Of a stretch of 64,000 bases of DNA, positions 58,932 through 64,000 are shown piece by piece. The stretch spans positions 108,012 to 172,011 of the forward strand of contig JAFGDZ010000048.1 of NCBI GenBank assembly GCA_016931855.1. The letters run 5' to 3'. Source of the stretch: Bacteroidales bacterium (GTDB lineage Bacteria; Bacteroidota; Bacteroidia; Bacteroidales; Tenuifilaceae). Under the pieces are notes generated by a model. The model was not told the DNA's origin. It was given only the letters and a program-made list of their open reading frames with translations, and did not search any database. Made by a program: the position numbers and the translations under genes. Position 1 is the first letter of the stretch; every line of letters starts with the position of its first letter.

Positions 58932-61900
58932 ATGAGAAAGGGCTTGCTTTCAATTCTATTAACAGCACTAGTATGGCTGGGAATAGTTCCTATGCTGCTT
59001 GCACAGAGTGGGGGAGCGCTTGAAAGGCGTTTTCAGGAAGATTTATCCAATGACAAACTGGGAACTGCCCTAAAAGCACTGGATAAAAAAGTTGTTATTG
59101 ACGGTATAAGCTACGAGGAAGGTGTCTTACTAAAGCACAAAGCAAGTCTAAAAATCGATGAGTTGCTGGTGATTTTTGCGGAGGCAATTCCTTCGGCAGG
59201 TTACTCTTGGGTTTTGCAAGTAGATAACCAGCACCTTCTTGAAGTAATTGCAGAAGACTTTGAGCCATCAAAAGGGGCTGGAGGTAATGTAAAAAAGCGT
59301 TTTGTGCTCCGAGCCAAGGCTAAAGGCATTTCTACGTTAACGCTAGAGTACAAGCGTGCATGGGAAACAAACGTAGCTCCACTTAGCACTAGTACCATTG
59401 TTGTCTCTTCGGAGGGGGCATATGCTGGTAAATTCTCATTTGTAAAGGAGCAGCAGGTTCAAAAATCTTTGCGTAAAGCAGATTATGCAGTTAAGGGCTT
59501 ACCCTCTAAGTTTGATTGGCGGGATTTGAACGGTGCAACATCTGTTAAGAATCAAGGAAACAGCAATGCTTGTTGGTCTTTTGGCTCCATAGCTGCATTT
59601 GAGGGAATAATAAAGGCAAAAACGGGCGTTGAGGAGGATTTGTCGGAGCAGTGGCTTGGCAATTGCAATGTGTCTGGGTTTTCCGTTAAGGATGGTGGAT
59701 GGTTTCCTCAGTACATGTTTGTACAACATGGAGCCGTTACTGAGGCCGAAGTGCCTTTTACCCAAACTAATGGGCAATGTAACGCTCCGTACTTCTATTT
59801 GGAAAAAGCAACGTCGTGGAGCTACGTGGATTTTGCCGATGAGCCCTGGCCCCAGAAAACGCATAGCGCAACTGTAGAACAGCTCAAGCAGGCTCTCTAT
59901 ACTTATGGCCCTCTAGCTATTGATGTTTACACAACGGGCGATGGTAACGGATGGTTTGGTTATACCAATGGAGTGTATGCTGGAAACAATACAGGCGGAG
60001 GCCATATTGTTTGCCTTGTAGGCTGGGACGATAGCAACCAATGCTGGATTATAAAAAACTCATGGGGGCCTGACTGGGGAGAAAATGGGTACATCCGGAT
60101 ACGATACAACACGGGTAGTGTTGGTGCCTATGCTGTTTACCTTAATTTTGAACCTAGCGGAAAGAAAGCGAGGATTACGGCATCTTCAGGTAAAATAAGA
60201 GAAACGCCTAACAATGATGGTGCATTGAATGGCGTTACGCTTTCCCTTTCGGGTGCTGCTTTTAAAACATCCGATTTTACTAGTTCCGACTATCGCTTCA
60301 CTGGATTGCCAACTGGTATTACAGCTCAGGTTAAGAGAACTAACGATACGCAGGCCGAGCTAATTTTTAGCGGACGTACAGCAAACCATTCTCAGGCGGA
60401 TAACGTGGAGAACTTTACTCTGGAGTTCAACGCTTCGGCTTTTGATGGTACGCCTCTTTCTGATTTTTACAACTCTACACTCACGCTACCTATTTTATTT
60501 AGAAATCCTTATAAGATTATATATCAGGAGATGTCTGGTGTAGGCGCATCGTTTGCTAGCCCATGGTTATTCTTTGAACTAGGGTATTTTGATGGGGAAT
60601 TTGGTACATGGTATTTTACCGATGCAAAATATCCCGATATGGTTGGTAACCTGAAATTGGAGACCTATGGGAAGAAAATGGTTTGCCATAGGGGTACCTT
60701 TAATATTGGAATGCTAAATTTTGGCGAAATCATTGGTAGCCAGTCGTACTGGAGAACGTATGACGATTATCCTAACCAGCTTGAATTGTACAATAAGGCC
60801 TATACTAATTGGGTAGGGAAAACGGGTTACGCTGGTTTTGTTATTAGCGGCGATGGTGGCCCCTGCTACGGATGGATGCGTATATCTGTTGCCGATGATG
60901 CTAAATCGTATGTTATTCATGATTTCGCTTTTAATGAGGCGCCTAACCAACCCATTAAGGCAGGTGAAAAGTCCGATGGGTTGAAACCAGAACTTTCGTT
61001 TTCGCCTAGTGCTCTGGTTGAGAACCTTGATAATAACGGCGTTGTAACGCCTTCTGTTACAATAAAGGTTAATGGGGATACTTTTGTTTCTCCTTTTGGC
61101 TTGCTCTCTCCTGAGAAGCATTACAAACTCACAGGTGTACCTGCTGGGCTTACAGTAACAGCAAAATCAATAGATGCCAATACGGTTCAGCTTAGTATAA
61201 GTGGTGCTGCCATTGAGCATTCTGTTAATACCTCATTTGAAATAGAGTTTTTAGACGCTATGTTTGCTAGTGGTGCTGCTAATTTAGTTCTAGGTTATAA
61301 AAGCAGCATTCCTATTCAGTTTAAGAAACCCTATACTATTGTGTCGGGTGATTTTTCTGGAATATCAGTAAACGCATCGTCTATATGGGCCTTTTTTGCC
61401 TTGGAAAATGAATTGCCCTTTGGTGCATGGTACTTTAACAGCCAAGATGTTCCTGCTATGATTGGTGATTTAAAGATAGAGGCATACTCAACGGAGATTC
61501 TATCGCATACTGGAACCTATAATATAAAGTATATTTCGGCCGATCAGCTTATTGGACCACAGGAGACTGAATTTAATACTTATGGGACAGTTTACCCTAA
61601 TCAGCATGCTTTGGTGAGCAAAACCCATAGAACTTTTGTGGGGCAAACTGGTTATGTGGGTTTTCGATTTGCGGTTGAGGATAGGTACTGCTATGGATGG
61701 TTAAAGGTTAAGGTTAATGCTACCGGAACAGGTTTTGAAGTGCTATCGTATGCTTACAACGAGGCTCCCAATAGCCCATTACGCGCTGGGAGCACTACTA
61801 TGCCTACTGAGAACTTTGCGCCAGTTTTCGACACTAACCCTGTGCTTAATGCAAAGATTGGAGAACTTTACTCATATATTATTCGTTATAGCGACTCTAA

Positions 61901-64000
61901 TCCATCTCAAAATCTGACTATTACTGCCGATAAACCTAGTTGGATGACATTCGAGGATTTAGGCAATGGTAGGGCAAAACTATCGGGAGTGCCTGCAATT
62001 ACTGAGAATGCTAATGTGCGATTAACCTTGTCCGATGGCATTGCCACTACTCACCAGCAGTTTCAGGTTAAAGTTGTGGCAATGGATGCTCCAGTTTCAG
62101 AAGGCATAGTGTATGTATTATCAAATACCAAATTTGATAAGGATAATTCCTGGATTCTGGTGTCTCTTAAAGATGCTGGCGATATTGCCTATGGCTTGTA
62201 CACCAATCAGGGTAACTGCATGCTATATCCTAATAACGACAACTCATTGGCTCTTTGCTCCGATGAGATTAGCAATGTTGTATTGTTGGATAGCGATGTT
62301 GAGGTTGGCCCCTTATCGCAAGGCAGATGGGCTAAGAATGGTTGGACATATTTTAACGATGAGTGGAAAGGTAAAACCAAGTTTGTTGCAATTAGCTTTA
62401 AGGTAAAAGCTAAAACTCATTATGGGTGGATGCGCTTTGCTATTGCTGCCGATGGTAATTCAGGGGAACTTATTGACTATGCTTACCAAAAAGCCCCTGA
62501 TACACCAATAAAAACCGGACAAAGTGAATTGCCAGTGGCAAATAGAGAGCCCATATTCTCTAGTGTTCCTGTAAATTTTGCTTTGGTTGGTCGCCAGTAT
62601 TCTTATGATATTAAGGTTGTTGATCCAGATGGTGCTCCATTGCAGCTTTCTGCTACAGGACTTCCTGCATGGCTGTCGCTTTCTATCTGGAGTAATGGTG
62701 TTGCTAGGTTGTCTGGTAAACCAAGTAGTACAAGTAGCAGCAACATAGTGCTAACGGCCAATGATGGTAAGATAACAGCTAGCCAGAATTTTACACTTAC
62801 TGTTGCTGGTGGAGCGTTAACTTATAGCACCACTAGTATTAGTGAGGCCGATGAAAATGATGGGTCTTTTACCAACAAAATTTCTATTAACCTGCAAGAG
62901 GCCTCTTTTGCTCTCACTTCTGGTACGTTGTCTAATGGACAGCACTTTACAGTGTCTGGATTACCTCAGGGGTTAGCTGTTAAGCTAACAGCACTGGGAA
63001 GTAATGAGGTAGTGCTCTCTCTTGAAGGAAAGGCTGTTAATCCCGATACTGATGCATCATTTACTATAACGTTCAAAGATGATGCGTTTAGCAATGCTTT
63101 GGCTGTAGATATTGCAAATACCTCAATGGTGATTGACCTTCATTTTAGGCCTTCGTTCCGCATTGTTCATGAAGCGCTAACGGGTATTGCTGTTGATAAA
63201 AATAGTATTTGGAAAGTTTTTGAAACACAATCCGAGCAAAGCATAGGTGCATGGTACTTTAACTCTGCCAGTCATTCAAATCTTATTGGAAATCTTAAAA
63301 TAGAGGCTTACGATAACGATATGCTTACGGAGTCTGGGGCTGGTTTTAACCTTAAGCTCTTAAACTCTGGCGATGAAGTATCCTCTATCTCTTCGGAGTG
63401 GAAGTACTATGATGAATATCCCAATCAGCATACTCTTTACAGTGCTTCTCATAATTTGTTTGCTGGTAAGCAAGCGTTTGTTGGATTCAGATATCCTGCT
63501 AACACAACTCAGTTTTGTTATGGTTGGTTAAAGGTTGAGGTTAAGGCAGATGGAACAGGTTTTTCAATTCTTGAGTATGCTTATAATGAGGCTCCCGATA
63601 AACCTATTTACGCAGGTTTAATCACTATTCCAACGGTATTCTCGCTAACCTACACCGCGGGTGCCAATGGCTCTATTACAGGAGAGGCAAACCAAACTGT
63701 AGAGCAAGGTGCTAACGGTACTGCCGTTGAGGCTGTTCCTGCTACAGGTTATCACTTCGTGAAGTGGAGCGATGGTCTTACCGCCAACCCACGTACCGAT
63801 GCCAACGTTACCGCTAACATCACCGTTGAGGCTGAGTTCGCTCAGGATGCTGTAGCTACCTACACGCTAACCTACACCGCTGGTGCCAATGGCTCTATTA
63901 CAGGAGAGGCAAACCAAACTGTAGAGCAAGGTGCTAACGGAACCGCTGTTGAGGCTGTTCCTGCAACTGGTTACCACTTCGTGAAGTGGAGCGATGGCAT
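58932..64000 (+). CDS. Secreted papain-family (C1) protease with chagasin-like N-domain (partial)
   Basis: An open frame from the ATG at 58932 to the right edge, 1689 visible residues. After a signal peptide (LLTALVWLGIVPMLLAQS) comes a chagasin-like domain: IPSAGYSW (86-93), GAGG (115-118) and RAW (142-144) match its three inhibitory loops. The C1 catalytic domain (residues about 195-410) has Gln208, Cys214 (NACWSFG), His358 (GGGHIVCLVGW) and Asn376 (IIKNSWG). A long repeat region follows: four YGW/NEAP-type domains, Ig/cadherin-like domains and, at the end, 74-residue repeats. The C-terminus, probably with a sorting signal, is outside the window. Confidence 0.9.
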   Translation, partial: MRKGLLSILLTALVWLGIVPMLLAQSGGALERRFQEDLSNDKLGTALKALDKKVVIDGISYEEGVLLKHKASLKIDELLVIFAEAIPSAGYSWVLQVDNQHLLEVIAEDFEPSKGAGGNVKKRFVLRAKAKGISTLTLEYKRAWETNVAPLSTSTIVVSSEGAYAGKFSFVKEQQVQKSLRKADYAVKGLPSKFDWRDLNGATSVKNQGNSNACWSFGSIAAFEGIIKAKTGVEEDLSEQWLGNCNVSGFSVKDGGWFPQYMFVQHGAVTEAEVPFTQTNGQCNAPYFYLEKATSWSYVDFADEPWPQKTHSATVEQLKQALYTYGPLAIDVYTTGDGNGWFGYTNGVYAGNNTGGGHIVCLVGWDDSNQCWIIKNSWGPDWGENGYIRIRYNTGSVGAYAVYLNFEPSGKKARITASSGKIRETPNNDGALNGVTLSLSGAAFKTSDFTSSDYRFTGLPTGITAQVKRTNDTQAELIFSGRTANHSQADNVENFTLEFNASAFDGTPLSDFYNSTLTLPILFRNPYKIIYQEMSGVGASFASPWLFFELGYFDGEFGTWYFTDAKYPDMVGNLKLETYGKKMVCHRGTFNIGMLNFGEIIGSQSYWRTYDDYPNQLELYNKAYTNWVGKTGYAGFVISGDGGPCYGWMRISVADDAKSYVIHDFAFNEAPNQPIKAGEKSDGLKPELSFSPSALVENLDNNGVVTPSVTIKVNGDTFVSPFGLLSPEKHYKLTGVPAGLTVTAKSIDANTVQLSISGAAIEHSVNTSFEIEFLDAMFASGAANLVLGYKSSIPIQFKKPYTIVSGDFSGISVNASSIWAFFALENELPFGAWYFNSQDVPAMIGDLKIEAYSTEILSHTGTYNIKYISADQLIGPQETEFNTYGTVYPNQHALVSKTHRTFVGQTGYVGFRFAVEDRYCYGWLKVKVNATGTGFEVLSYAYNEAPNSPLRAGSTTMPTENFAPVFDTNPVLNAKIGELYSYIIRYSDSNPSQNLTITADKPSWMTFEDLGNGRAKLSGVPAITENANVRLTLSDGIATTHQQFQVKVVAMDAPVSEGIVYVLSNTKFDKDNSWILVSLKDAGDIAYGLYTNQGNCMLYPNNDNSLALCSDEISNVVLLDSDVEVGPLSQGRWAKNGWTYFNDEWKGKTKFVAISFKVKAKTHYGWMRFAIAADGNSGELIDYAYQKAPDTPIKTGQSELPVANREPIFSSVPVNFALVGRQYSYDIKVVDPDGAPLQLSATGLPAWLSLSIWSNGVARLSGKPSSTSSSNIVLTANDGKITASQNFTLTVAGGALTYSTTSISEADENDGSFTNKISINLQEASFALTSGTLSNGQHFTVSGLPQGLAVKLTALGSNEVVLSLEGKAVNPDTDASFTITFKDDAFSNALAVDIANTSMVIDLHFRPSFRIVHEALTGIAVDKNSIWKVFETQSEQSIGAWYFNSASHSNLIGNLKIEAYDNDMLTESGAGFNLKLLNSGDEVSSISSEWKYYDEYPNQHTLYSASHNLFAGKQAFVGFRYPANTTQFCYGWLKVEVKADGTGFSILEYAYNEAPDKPIYAGLITIPTVFSLTYTAGANGSITGEANQTVEQGANGTAVEAVPATGYHFVKWSDGLTANPRTDANVTANITVEAEFAQDAVATYTLTYTAGANGSITGEANQTVEQGANGTAVEAVPATGYHFVKWSDG
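63645..64000 (+). repeat. Tandem 222-bp repeats in the protease gene
   Basis: CTAACCTACACCGC begins at 63645 and again at 63867, a 222-bp period (74 residues), with nearly identical sequence through the next 120 bp; the second unit runs off the edge. Each codes for LTYTAGANGSITGEANQTVE followed by VPATGYHFVKWSDG, a bacterial surface repeat of the InlB-B/FIVAR-like group. Confidence 0.85.

Overview
The window comes from a Bacteroidota (Bacteroidales-like) chromosome. The evidence is a tmRNA whose tag reads GESNYALAA, close to Bacteroides/Porphyromonas tags; a short primary sigma factor without region 1.1; a Rho factor with a long disordered insertion; promoters of the TTTG-N19-TAnnTTTG type; and a right-edge secreted protease built from Bacteroidota-style repeats.

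Layout. (1) From the left edge to about 36.3 kb lies most of a tailed prophage, transcribed almost entirely on the minus strand, so it reads right to left: repressor, early genes, a winged-helix replication-type protein, a Tad2-like anti-defence protein, ASCH and methylase genes, then capsid protease, capsid, tail tube, a frameshifted tail chaperone, terminase, portal, neck genes, tail fibres, two more methylases, a holin/endolysin/u-spanin lysis cassette, tape measure and tail-tip genes that run off the left edge. Its lysogeny end holds an XRE repressor, a lipoprotein, a small membrane protein, a second XRE protein and a tyrosine integrase. (2) From 36.4 to 45.7 kb is a second module with its own integrase, its own divergent repressor/operator and a single minus-strand operon, but no virion genes. 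It has the form of a satellite or a second lysogeny module. The last six genes overlap: SNF2-type helicase, a DPPW methyltransferase, its degenerate paralogue, an unrecognised protein, an IbrA-like PP-loop (PAPS-reductase family) protein and an IbrB-like ParB-fold protein. I regard this as the most interesting system in the window. (3) At 45.7-46.1 kb is the tmRNA gene; its 3' end faces the integrase and is the probable integration target.

(4) From 46.2 kb to the right edge is host DNA: a small secreted protein, rho, the primary sigma factor, ribulose-phosphate epimerase, and a complete tryptophan operon (EGDCFBA plus a DAHP synthase) preceded by a leader peptide with three adjacent Trp codons, an antiterminator pairing and an intrinsic terminator. 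The window ends inside a very large secreted papain-type protease that carries an N-terminal chagasin-like inhibitor domain and a long array of surface repeats.

The two mobile parts share an architecture (minus-strand integrase, plus-strand XRE repressor with a coiled-coil tail, divergent operator, leftward operon), but no copy of the tmRNA 3' end is seen between them, so tandem integration is an inference. All functions are assigned by reading motifs and gene order, without database searches.
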